64,000 nt of DNA, taken from Anarhynchus alexandrinus. Taxonomy: Eukaryota > Chordata > Aves > Charadriiformes > Charadriidae. The notes under the pieces are model-generated. The model searched no databases. It worked only from the letters and a program-made list of their open reading frames with translations, and was not told the origin of the DNA. The stretch is from the NCBI GenBank assembly GCA_008711295.1, contig VUYV01000054.1, forward strand, positions 336,781 to 400,780, read 5' to 3'. Both the position numbers and the translations under genes were made by a program. Shown piece by piece: positions 28,626-39,626 of this stretch; the stretch's first letter is position 1; each line of letters starts with the position of its first letter.

Positions 28626-30223
28626 TTTCCGACTAAAAGAAAATATTCACAACCCTAAAAGGCCTTATTATTGTAGATCAAAATATAATGGTTTTGTAAG
28701 AACTCAAACATATAAAGGAAAAGACATTTTCTTAAAGTTCCCTTCAATACAAATGCTAAACAACTCCTTTATTGAGTGCTAACATGAAAGTTATCCAAAC
28801 ATTTTTTTTGTAGGGATAGTAAAAAACAGGAATGTGAGAGCTGGCATTCATACTAGTTGCCTGCCAGCTCCTAAGGTTCTCTGGTCTGAATTGTCTGATG
28901 AAGACACTGACCACAAAGAAAAATTACAGTCCTAAACTTCAGGCCTCCAAACTCATCTTTGTTAAGATGCCTGAAAATGATCGTAAACACCCCAGAATGT
29001 TAAATATCCAGAGCCGTCACATTAACATTAATGTGTGAGTCTTCATCCAGAACACGCATACAATTATACTTCCCAGTCTTGGAAGAAACAAAAAGGATCA
29101 TCCCTGCTGAATCTGAGGTCATCTCATCTTTAAGAATCTGAAACAATATAAACCCCCTAAGAAAAACACATGGCAGGACAGGAAATTAAACTGTGACTTT
29201 CGTGTGGGTTACACCCTAGGCATTGGACCAACTTTACTATGAGAAAAGTAATTATGAATGAAAATTAACTCATTAAAAGTCTACCTGTAATTAGCACTGA
29301 GGAGGGAAAAAAAACAGGTGCCCCCCTCGCTCCACAAAAGTTCTACTAAGCACTAACTTATGAAGATCCCTTTAAAATAATACTGAGTATTCCGGCTGGT
29401 TGTCTTTTACAGAGCTCTCACAGAATCCTGCACACCATCTACCTACTTCTGTTCTTTAAAGATAATATAATTAAATCAGGTATCGACTGTCTGCCTGACA
29501 CGGTTGATTCATTTCTAATTAACACTGCTGCAACAGCGAAGCACAAAAATTAAAAAAAAAAAAAAATAGTCTGGGCAATATTCAGACTTTTACTAGAATC
29601 ACACTTTTTAAGAAATCAAAAGTGGTCTTTAAAAGGCTAAAGGCTAAACAGGAATAACAGTTACCTAGTGGAGATGTTACTGTATTTCTGTTTAAAAAAA
29701 GGAACAGGCTGGCTTAAAAGAGAGCATGGCCAGGGCCTTAACATTGATGATGGGATTTCCTCCCACAACTACTTCCTAAATTTAAAGTTACTCTTCTGAA
29801 AGTGTATATTACTATAGCAGTGCCTCTTAATCTGCTGCTTATGGACATTCACACAATTACCCAAGATACACTGTAGAAATCTGTTTGAAATGGTGCTATT
29901 TCTATCAAAAACCCAAAGGAAATCCTGAACAGGAATTTTGTCAGTTGAAATCACTTTCTCCTGCAGTTTTCATATGGAATTTCTTGTTTAGGTGTTCCTG
30001 AGAATCAGAACCATGTTGAAAGCCTTAGCAGAATACTGTTTTCTGTGTCGATTTTAAGTCTTGGAAAATGTCTAATATTGAAGTGATCACATGAAAAGCT
30101 GTCATTTGAGTTTACCAGAATTAGAAGTTAAAATTCTGCTTGCTATTGCAATGTGACAAGCACAATTTCATGCTTTTTCAGACAAAAGCTAAGGATAGCA
30201 GTCAGCTATAAGTTGAGGATGAG

Positions 30224-30475
30224 TTAGTCTTTAGTGTTTGTCTGGTGCAAAAAGCATAAAAAGAACTGGTTACTTATTTCATCTGTTAAGTGAAAACTGA
30301 CTGAACATATCTGAGGCTGAAATGTGACTACACCTGTTACAAAACCAAAAGGCTTTTGCAAGATGTTACGTGCTTTATTGATGCTAGCATTACAGTCTGT
30401 TCCTAGGAAGAGCAATAAACACTGTATGAACACCTTCACAGCAGGGGAAGTCCCATCACTACGCTGCTCTGCCAT
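30224..30475 (-). CDS. Unrecognised 83-codon ORF, doubtful coding status
   Basis: The first in-frame ATG is at 30475, with A at +4 replaced by the favourable G and a purine at -3 (acagcaATGG). The frame stays open upstream to 30706 without an ATG. The product would begin MAEQRSDGT and has a short hydrophobic stretch at residues 14-25 (residue 14 is the K/V border). A splice-site-like pair brackets part of it: a pyrimidine-rich tract ending in tag before 30402 and a gt after 30334, giving a 69-base in-frame segment. I recognise no family. The opposite strand is open over the same interval, so low stop density from composition may explain both. Confidence 0.15.
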   Translation of the reverse strand: MAEQRSDGTSPAVKVFIQCLLLFLGTDCNASINKARNILQKPFGFVTGVVTFQPQICSVSFHLTDEISNQFFLCFLHQTNTKD

Positions 30476-30740
30476 TGCTGTATCCTCTCCAGGGAAGAAA
30501 CAGGAGCTACTCGCAGCCCTGCAGACAGCGTATGTGCAATGGCTGCTCTCTGACTTTGCTTCCCGCTGTCTGGAGACATTGCTCAGGCAGCAATACCTAA
30601 TTTCACACAAGCATAGAAATTGGTATCTCCACAAATACAATAAAGCAACTCTAAGTCGTCCCTGCCCACCCCAGTTCCCTACTAACACAGCGACAGTGAT
30701 ACTCAAACAAATTTCAATGTCAGTCCTCCATGAAGAATAG
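30363..30740 (+). CDS. Unrecognised 125-codon ORF, doubtful coding status
   Basis: The first ATG is at 30363. The frame runs to a stop at 30738-30740 and also stays open a little upstream without an ATG. The translation is rich in Ala, Leu, Ser and Arg and shows no domain, signal peptide or repeat that I recognise. It overlaps the minus-strand open frame at 30224-30706, and both cannot easily be coding. The interval has a more balanced base composition than its surroundings, which lowers stop frequency and is the simplest explanation. Confidence 0.12.
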   Translation: MLRALLMLALQSVPRKSNKHCMNTFTAGEVPSLRCSAIAVSSPGKKQELLAALQTAYVQWLLSDFASRCLETLLRQQYLISHKHRNWYLHKYNKATLSRPCPPQFPTNTATVILKQISMSVLHEE

Positions 30741-31874
30741 GGCTAGTCAAGCTTTACAGTGCTATAACAAGCTGCTTGCATTTTCAGGACTTATTATTGT
30801 ATTAACATGCAGTGCACATTCTTAAACAAATAAAATTTCATTCAGAATCCTGAGTATTAGAAAAGTCTATACAGTGCTTAAATAAGTGCAGTATTACTAC
30901 GAAACAAGTTGAGAGCTAGGCACAGATTTTGAGATATGCCTGCAGATGAACAAAGTAGTAAAAGTTTATTAAACACCTAGACATGGTTTTTATTTATTGG
31001 AAGTTGGAGTGGAGTGGAAGTCGGACACCTTCTAACATTTTAACAGGTCTCATCCTGATTTCTAAATGCATAAAAATACTGTATAAAACAGTGTCATGGA
31101 CCTAGTTCTACTATACCCAATGCTGGCAGATAAAGGACACTACCAATTTTGGTATGCTCTAAAAGCTTAAGTTCAATTTTATAGGGCCTGAAAAAAAAAT
31201 ATGGGGTGAGTAAACCCTAAAAGCACAAGCTACAAAATACTTCAATTCTGCCTGAGAGGATATTCTTTTTTCTCCTAAAGCACTGCTTTTATGTGTTCTC
31301 TCTGTAATTGAAAAATATATTCACTTGAAAGGTAAGAAACTGAGAAGACAGTTAAAAGTAAAAAAAAAAGAAAAATAAAAAAGGCATGATTAAGATGGCA
31401 GGTTACAAATCAGAAACTTTTTTTGTGAAAAATCATGTGAGAAATTCTGAAAATTCAGAAGGAAATTAAGCCAGAATGAAGTTTTCATTACCAAAAAGTG
31501 TATGCAAAAATTTGCCTCAAAAGGGACAAGTTCACAACATCCATTTAAGAAGACAGAGAAAAATACTGAAGCATTAATTAGTTTCAAGACATTCTCCTAA
31601 GAACTGGAAAGTTTGGAATCCCTTAAAATCCAGTTCAAATGGTCCCTAGGTTCTCACCAGAAAAGTCAATGAAATTGGTGCAATTTACAAAATGTGAATA
31701 AAATTACTTTTCTTTGATGGCAGAAGGAAACATTATTTTGTAAAACTTACAAGTACTTTTAGGACAAATCGAAGTGTCTATTAGAAGATTAATTCCCTCT
31801 TCAATCCTCATGAACATTGGCATCTGCTATTCTAACAAAAAGCACCTGAAATGATAATGTCAGAGCATTTCAAA

Positions 31875-31997
31875 TTATTTTGCTAATAATGCAATCAGAA
31901 GTCCAGTAAGACCAGCAAAAATGCCAAATACCAATTTGAAATTCTCATCTTCATATGACAACAGATATTTCTTGAAGAACATCTCTTCTGTTTCCAT
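31875..31997 (-). CDS. Candidate 40-residue membrane microprotein ORF
   Basis: ATG at 31997 with A at -3 and G at +4, a strong initiation context, and an in-frame tga two codons upstream, so the start is well defined. The 40 residues fall into a charged amino-terminal part (MET-E-E... with KK at 9-10 and EDE at 16-18) and one hydrophobic segment at 22-39 (LVFGIFAGLTG...), closed by a single Lys and the stop. That is the layout of a tail-anchored or single-pass microprotein. I do not recognise it as any named vertebrate microprotein. Frames this short arise by chance often, and no promoter or polyadenylation signal was identified, so coding status is unproven. It could also be a terminal exon of something larger. 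Confidence 0.15.
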   Translation of the reverse strand: METEEMFFKKYLLSYEDENFKLVFGIFAGLTGLLIALLAK

Positions 31998-32131
31998 AAT
32001 TCAGCCTTCTCTTGCTAACAATGAAATTCTTCTTAGGACAAGAATATGAAACATACTTCAGAAGGACTGTGCAGTAAACTCATTTGCTGATGTTGCCTTT
32101 ATTTCCCTTTCATATATGTTTTCATATTTAG

Positions 32132-32168
32132 CAAAAAAAAAAAAAGGGGGGGGGGAAAAGAAAAAAAG
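32132..32168. repeat. Poly(A)-poly(G)-poly(A) purine tract
   Basis: About twelve A, then about ten G, then A-rich purines again, all on the plus strand. This is a pure homopurine tract able to form unusual structures such as triplexes, and is also a place where sequencing errors are common. Confidence 0.8.
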
Positions 32169-35100
32169 ACTGATTATACACTATGGAACTACAAAGATTA
32201 TAGTCTTGAAAAGAAAATTGAGTATTATAGAATACACAAGTTGGAATTAACAGCAGATGTGTACTGTATATCCTGTATATATTTTGTCAGGTAGCTTTCT
32301 TCTTAAGTAACTATTCCAAGGAAGTATCAAGAGTACTACTTCACAATTAGGACATCATCTCCATACAGCAGTTGAGAATTCATCACTTGTGAAGTTATTT
32401 CAAGTTTGTTTCATTGTTTTTACAGAAATAATCTGCTGCTGGAGAGTAAATATCTGAATTACCTTGTGTTTACATTTCACATATATATTCCCTAAAGCAC
32501 ACAGAAGTTTAATGTAAGCTCTCTGTCATCCTTCACTATATGCTGCACATAGTTCCTGATCCCTCCTAAATGACTCTTCTCATAATCTTGTGTAGACTTC
32601 AAAGCCCCCTCCGCTCCATAATTGTAGCCTTTCTGAAGAATACAGCCTAACAGGTAATATACTTTAATGGGGCTTTGGAGACACCACAGCATTGCTAAAA
32701 TAACACAAACTCAACAGGCAGGGCAAGTCTATGGGAGCTGCACAATATGGCTTCACAGTGGATGAAGATTTTTCTTCAATGCTAGAACTGTAAAGTTAAC
32801 AGAGGCAAGAAAAATGTGATTAGGAGACAGATTTCTTCGTACAGGTACTTGATTTCACAGCAGTTGGTCTCAGAGGTGCTGAGTAAAACTACACTTGAAA
32901 TAATATAATCCCTAAAGATCCATACTGAACTGCTAGTCAGAGTGTCTTGAAAGAATGGAAATCGCAGTCCTGTTAAATTTGTTTCTCATACACAGAGAGA
33001 ACATTCTTGGAGCTTAAATCTTTATTATCTTGACAGGATGCGTGACAAAGGGAGGTATTTGTTAAACCAGTGACATATTGTAAGACTGCAGCTCAGATTT
33101 ATGCTTTCGTCTAACCACCAGTTCAACAAAAGCAGGACCGAAGCTACTCTTTCCTCACTTTGTTATATAAGACTTTCATACTGGTTTTTGCAACTTATTA
33201 TTGGACTCTGGCTTTCCAGTATTTCAATACAATATAATCTTGTTCATTAGAGTAATAACAACATTTCCAATAAATGGCTCCCAAGGCCACTGTCAAACAG
33301 AGGGAAAAAAAAATATAGGCATTGCTAGGAAAATGAGATACTGTTTCAGAAAAACTGAAGTTACTTCAAAAAATGTTTCTTGGTAGATTGGTAAATCAAT
33401 ATTATTTTACAGAAGTAATTTGATTCCGTTAAAAATGTGGGGGTTACCCCTGTTACACAACCTCCTTGGAGTGCAGTGGGGCTGAATATAAGAACAGATA
33501 TGCTGGAAAGATACTGCAACACAGAGCCAGAGAAGCTGGAGAGTCCCTTAAAAGGAGTTACACAGACTTGTGGCTACAAAACAGCACAAGCTCAGCCAGC
33601 GTTGAAAACACAATGCTCTGCTTTTATCTAATAAGCAGCATGCTTTGAGAAAGCATAAGATTGGAACTCAGAAGTTTCTGTTTCTACTTCTATCTCTGCC
33701 TCTCCGTAGAATATGAAAAGTTGATTTGACCTCTGCAGTTCTGATTTTCTTTAGGGAAAAAAAATAAGTTTTACATATCTCTGGAAAGCAGTTTAAGATG
33801 AGCAGATTGAAAGCATTACTATAAAATCTAGATATTCTTCATTTTGAAAAGGAGAGATCTTTAGATGATGTTTGAAGACATTTTGGAGACAGAGAAGCTT
33901 TTCAATTATTTATTTATAATGCATACACACCTATGAAAAACTGATGCATCTTGAACTAGCTATTTGCTGTGTCAGCTTCATATCAGTTGAAAATTCTCTG
34001 CTGAAATATAAACAAAAATAATCTGAGCTAATGAATTAGTTTTGAGTCTATTAGATTCCTTTTACTGTCTTTAGATGGAATTTAGATTATCCTGAACACT
34101 TCAGGAAAAGTCTTCAGCTCGTGAAAATCATAACTGCAATGAATGGAAAAGTTACAGTTCATACCTGCTGAGATATGCTTTTATGATACTATTGGTATCT
34201 TCTGGACAACCTATTTAGAGGCTGAGGAAGCAGGCCAACAGTTTCTTATTTTGGGATGTATTCCTCAGTTTTTTACTCATTAATGTATTAAAAAAATCAT
34301 ATAAAGATCCAATACAGTGAAAATGTGAAAAACAGAGCGTACCTCAAATTTCAGAGCATACGATCACCAAAAAAATAAAAGACAACACCCTTGTATTTGT
34401 AATATTACACTATTCCATAGGGATTCAATGTTTCAATCCTAGTGGTTCTGCAGAAAGAGTCATGTAACTTGAAGTATTTTTGAAGAAATATCAAGTTTTT
34501 AAAGGCTGCACAACATTTGGCCAAAAAATTAGGAAACAGAGATTAGGCAAAGAAATCTGTGTAGGTCACATGAACATTAAAAAAGGAACACAGTTAAAAG
34601 TGACCTCACAGCCCTCCTCTACCAACTGTAAAATAAATATTTCTGATAAAATGTTATCAGCAAAAGGGTCAGAGAATTATGGCTTACTATACTATGAGAT
34701 CGTTTACAAGCTTGTCAAAGAAACTCTAATTTCCTTCACTATGTGTTTGTCTACTTTACAAGATAAAAGCAATATTCAAGGCCTCATTGCTTTAAAATGT
34801 TTTTATAAAAAAGAAGTTATGAAGTTTAGAAACCTGTATGCAGGTTCTCAAATCTATTACTAGTTGTAAATAAATGGAACTTGACCTTTCTGTATGAAGC
34901 CCATGGAAGTCAACTCAGGTCTATTCCTGCATGTCTGGTAAGATAATTAAAGGCTTAGCTTTTTGTATTTTAAGACAGTAATTTTTGAATTATTTTTTCA
35001 ACTGGTTGTAACACCATGGATTGGATTTACCATACTTGAGAATTATTTTATATACACTCTAAATAACAATTTAGCAGCTTGCAGAGGGATTTGGGGCTCT

Positions 35101-35595
35101 TCAAATACCTGACAGCAGCCCACAAAGCAGAAGCCAGAAGTTTTAAGTGGTTCTGACCCATTCTGTGAGCATCGCTTGATAACCGCATTAGTCTGTATAA
35201 AATGGTAATGATTCCTTAATTAAATGGAAATAAAGACAAGATCCTATAGGAAACCTTATTTTCCTCTATAAATCACTCAGTCCTAGCTGGTCTTTCAGAG
35301 ACTCCATCGTTAACTAACACTATTAAGAGCATAAAGTAAAAGTCTGTGCTACCAGAAACCTTTCTGCAAATACACTCTGATTTCCCTGACAGGCTTTCAT
35401 AGGGGAGTAGGTGGCATAAGAACAGCTTTTCCAACTTAACCACTTCAGTGATGTCCTCTCCTGGCAGCTTTCCACTGTATATTTTATCCTCCAGGGCAAC
35501 CTGCTCAGAAACATCAACAAACTGGCATTCCTGATAATCACACTCAGTCTGAAAAGTTTGTGGGTTTTTTTATTTTTTAATGGGAATGATTACAA

Positions 35596-36204
35596 TCAAT
35601 ACAGATTCTGCCTTGCAAGTGCACTTATGCAGCAGTGGCAGAATCTCCACTGCCACCCACGCTGCTTTGCAGGATCCTTACTTAAAAGATAACATACTCT
35701 TTGCAAGGTGTGTGTGACATTTCTAAATGACATACACTGAGAATTTTTTTTTAAATTGACATTTGTTAGTTCCTCCTCACTCACCCCTTCCTCCATAGAG
35801 TGAGAAATCATCAGGGAGACATATGACGAACCATACAGGAAATGACTGCCAAAATGTTTCAGTGTGGATCTAACTGACAGTTCAGAAAGCGGAAAATCCT
35901 TTATACATTTCTTATGTAGAAAAAGTAGTGCATGTAGATTAGAGTGCCCCAGTTTCTTTGCAGAGGGAGCTCTCTTCAACCACCTTTTGTTTTCCAAATT
36001 AGGTACTGCTTTTCTCACTAGCACAAAAATCCTAAATTCAAACAAGATTTTACAAGGATTTGGTTCAGCAGCTAAATATAAGGATATTATGCACATCTGA
36101 TAGGACAAAATTACACGCTCTCTTTTCACTCCCAACTCTATGACTGCTTCCACTCTGTAACGTAGGGACTGTAAACTGTATGCATACAAATAAAAGCTAA
36201 CCAA
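35596..36204 (-). CDS. Longest open frame in the window (about 200 codons), unrecognised
   Basis: The open stretch covers 202 codons on the minus strand, but its first codon here is ttg. The first ATG is at 36096 (residue 37, in SYQMCII), leaving 166 codons to the stop. The translation is mixed, with hydrophobic patches (CIISLYLAA, LFEFRIFVLV), a basic middle part and an acidic EEGVSEEEL segment near residue 140. I see no known domain. Under independent bases at the local composition, a run this long would be expected well below once per window, so it deserves checking as an exon, a retroposed fragment or a decayed element frame. A shorter opposite-strand frame (35864-36100) overlaps it. Confidence 0.2.
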   Translation of the reverse strand: MVSFYLYAYSLQSLRYRVEAVIELGVKRERVILSYQMCIISLYLAAEPNPCKILFEFRIFVLVRKAVPNLENKRWLKRAPSAKKLGHSNLHALLFLHKKCIKDFPLSELSVRSTLKHFGSHFLYGSSYVSLMISHSMEEGVSEEELTNVNLKKNSQCMSFRNVTHTLQRVCYLLSKDPAKQRGWQWRFCHCCISALARQNLY

Positions 36205-36599
36205 GATCTGATCTGGTTTAACAATCTCTTGATCATCAAGTACATCACACAGTGCTGTTAAATTAGCAATACTAAAAAGTGATCTGTTAAGGGATAAACT
36301 CTTAGTTTCCCTTTAATATCTCATTCTGGTTTTTCATTCTGGTCAAATGTTGTCCAGCATGAAACAGTGATGAGGCTGGTAGTGAAGAGACAGACACAGA
36401 GACAGCATCTGCCTTAAAGAAAAAGCAAGACAAGTAAAATAATGCAAGAAGGCAAGAAACGAAGATGACCAGAATTTAAAAATTCTCTGCATCACAACAT
36501 AAACTAATATCTAAACAGAGAAAGAAAAATATATTTTGCAGTACATACACTTGAAGTTGCCTCCAGCAGGATATTTTTGTTTTGCTGGTTTTGCACCTT

Positions 36600-37058
36600 A
36601 TATACAACCATCTACAAAAAGGAAGAGAATTTCAAGGAGCAGCAAGGGCAGGCTCTTTGGCAAGGGAAAGTCAAGTGGGAGCCCCAAGTCACAGCAAGGC
36701 AGGCAGGGCTGTGCCCTCAGTGACAAAGGTGCAGTCACACAGGACCCAAGCAAGGCATACAGAGACAGGTCCAGTGAAGGTCACCGGGTTGTTCCAACTG
36801 TGCAGACTGCCAGGCACATTTACAGTGACAGGGCAGGTCTAAGTCAAAATCAGCATCAGAATCAGGGAGGTACAAGACTGAGCACCAGCATACCTGCAGC
36901 ATAGCTCAAGCAGAGACCAAGAGCAAGAACCAGAGCTTAAAAGTAGCCCCTGGCAAAGAAGGGGCAGGTCCCTGCTGAGGATCCTCAAGGCTGCAGAGTT
37001 GTGCCTTATCAAGGGTGGCCCAAACCCCCAGGACAGGGTTTGTGCTCCAAACTTGACA
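36600..37058 (-). mobile_element. G+C-rich repeat-like block, possible LTR on the minus strand
   Basis: This is the largest G+C-rich island in the window, with sharp edges against A+T-rich DNA. Read on the minus strand it starts tgtcaagtttggagc (37058 downward), passes a TATA-like ttttaag at about 36936-36942, and then runs through pyrimidine-rich text (ctctgcttgagct, ctgattctgatgctgatt). The TG-type start, the position of the TATA-like word and the compositional style suggest an old LTR or other retroelement terminal region. I cannot name a family, and the other end is not defined; a boundary anywhere from 36570 to 36650 is possible. Open frames crossing it on both strands (36536-36904 and 36839-37132) follow from its low stop density and lack recognisable products. 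Confidence 0.35.
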
Positions 37059-39599
37059 GCCAATGGCATTTTGTAGGTAAAGAGTGAGTTAGAGTCATGA
37101 GGGATAAGAAGAATTCCCATTTTTGTTATCAACCTGCAGCGTAACCTGCAGACTCAAGCAAGTCTATTGTTTTGTTTCTTCTTCCTCTCCTTGCCTGTTA
37201 TCACACCCTCTCTCACACGGGGACCTGTCTGCATGACTCAATTACAGTGGCGTCAGGTGCTATACCACAAGTAACAGTGATAACATTCCTCTCCCTGCTG
37301 TAAATCTGGAGCCAGGAAGGGTTCACATTCAAAAGCACACTCAAATAAAAAAAGATGCAATTCCACCATATGTTCAGAAAAATCCTTATGAATTTAATTA
37401 CTCCAAAATTAACTTCATGCATCTGAAAGATTCTAACCTCTAGAGAACAAAGATCATGGCCAGTTTTAAATAAGGTTTCCTAATTATCAGAGTATAAAGA
37501 CAAGGTCAGGTCTACTGTACACAAAGCTTTTCTTCTCAAGGACACCGCAATAAATAAAGAGAAACAGCAACAAAAATATTCTACTCTGCCCTGAAAATGA
37601 ACAGAAAGAAATTCCATCTACAAGGTAAATTTCCCAGAAAACAGCTGGCTCCAAACTCAGAAATTAAAATAAAACTCATCTATAGCTACAATACTGCTAA
37701 CAAAATGCTCTAACATAATTAATATTAAATGTGGTAAAATTCCCAAGATTCAGGAGCAAAAGAACAGTGTTTTAAACAGAACCACTAAAGTGTTTGAGGA
37801 AAGGATGTTGCAAAGAACAAACACTGTCTGTCTCTCTCCAAGTATTCAGCTTTTAGTATTTTTCCATCTATTCTGAAAGCCAGCAATCACTTGGGAGGAT
37901 GATGTATTGATGAAACATACAAAAACAGATACTTACGCATTTGACTGCCTGATAGAAGAGGAAAATGATTAAGAAAAATCTCAAGAGGACAAGGTCACAG
38001 ATGTGAAGAAGTGATCCTGATGCTTTCAGATGAAGTACTTTTGGCACGTAAAATATCCATTTAGAACTAGAAGCACAGATTTTAAAAATAATTATGACAA
38101 AGATAAAACTTTGCAATGATCAAGTAAGAATATCATGAGGTTGATACATCATAATTCAGTTCATATATTATTAGAGAAAAGAGAATCAAAAAGACCTTAG
38201 TTTGAGTTTGTTCTAAAGTTGCTGTCTGTCAGCTGTTTTGATATAGATAACTAAAGATGTCTATTCAATGTGCAACACAGAAAATGCTGTTTCTAAGTGA
38301 CTTGTTACCCTAAGTATTCTTATATCATTTCAGTCTAACAAGACAGAAAGAGCTAGGCAAGACTGACTTTGATTGCGGATTTCAAAGACATCAGCATTTA
38401 CTGAATTTGAAACAGATAGTGCTTAGGGAATCTCAGCTATTCACTAAGGGGGGGTCAGCACTGTCACAGCTCCAGAAGTTTTAAATTATCCCCAACTCTT
38501 CTTTACATCGTTAAAAAGAATATTGTTTGTGAACAAAACCAGAACATTTGAAAAACAATTGTTTAACTTTATCATAGATTGTTACAAAAATAAGTTATCA
38601 TTATTGCTATCTTTCCTAAGGGAGGATACTTATTCCTATGCTACTACATGAAATGATCTAAGCGACATTAAGAAACCATAAAAGACTTACATGCACATAA
38701 AGGTAATGTTCAGGATAGGAAATATGGAAGTTGACATTAGCTGGCCTCTTGAAAAAATCCCTCTAGCTAATTAGCATAGGGGGGAATATCAGGCTAAGGC
38801 CAAGTATGGGAACACTGGAAATCAGTAAACACACCTGCAGATTGCCCCATTGGCTGTGATACACAGAATAGTCCTGTGGCACAACTGTAACAGAACTCTA
38901 ATTTCTATTCTGAGATTGCTTTCATTAAGCAGAAGAGATAGAAGCATTCCTTGCTTCCTTCACCTCTTGATTCGTTTTTGAAACAGGAGACTAATATTCT
39001 TAGATACTGAGGGATCACAAATGGGCTTCGTAGAACTAAGCTTGGGGTGCATATGTGAAAAATCATACTGTACTTCCAAAGTGTCACTGAGGATCCACTT
39101 TCCTTTAATCTTACTGTTCCACCAAGTGATTGTGCAACAGTGGGCAGGTGTACCAGGTACTGTATGAGCAGGCACTAAGTCTTCTGTGCCTGTCTCATTC
39201 TCACCAAAACAATTTTCTCTCTAATTACAATGATGAAGATTAGGAATTCTAAGTGTGAGAGAAGCAGCATTAGCCTAAAGGAAGATTTTAAAGACAGATT
39301 ATTTTTCCTCTCGAGGCTAGCAAATGTCTAGAAATGTTTTGTTGCTGTCTGGTTAGACAATATAATCGACTGCTGTTTGCTCAATGTGAAACAAAACATT
39401 ATAGGCAAAACATTCCTATTTTGCCTGGAAAGAAAACTGATTTTTTCACCAGAAAAATGTTTTCAATGTCATGTTTTTCATCCATCTTAGTAAATGGATA
39501 AACCTGTCACTTTTTCAAGATGAGAGACACAATTTCAGTCTCACTAAAAAGTGTAAAAATTATCGACATAACTAGTAATGAACTCCTGCGTTCAGCTTC

Positions 39600-39626
39600 G
39601 GGGCAGGGTGTGGGGTGGGGAGGGGG
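39600..39626 (+). other. Strong G-quadruplex motif
   Basis: Five G runs (gggg, ggg, gggg, gggg, ggggg) are separated by loops of one to three bases (ca, tgt, t, a). This meets the usual G3+N1-7 rule with room to spare and is the best such motif in the window. It is on the plus strand in otherwise A+T-rich DNA. No promoter or gene is visible next to it. Confidence 0.7.

Larger units (their letters stand above)
18919..30223. other. A+T-rich noncoding DNA, no gene seen
   Basis: No gene is recognisable over 11 kb. A somewhat G+C-richer patch at about 19740-19960 shows no family I know. The stretch holds a 15-bp direct duplication at 22657-22694, a (GTTTT)n run at 22025-22050, a poly(T) run at about 24530-24542, G-rich tracts at 27909-27931 and 28131-28190, and a motif cluster at 28500-28625 listed separately. 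The remainder is featureless. Confidence 0.65.
30741..35595. other. Noncoding DNA with a few weak ORFs
   Basis: No established gene. It holds a hydrophobic 40-codon open frame at 31875-31997 (listed), a poly(A)-poly(G) tract at about 32132-32168, and a plus-strand frame at 34480-34863. The last has its first ATG at 34570 (97 codons) and no recognisable domain. Otherwise the sequence is ordinary A+T-rich DNA. Confidence 0.6.

Noticed and set aside
34480..34863. 127-codon plus-strand frame
   Set aside because: It begins with ttg; from the first ATG (34570) only 97 codons remain, of Lys-, Ile- and Ser-rich low-information sequence. It is kept only as a note.
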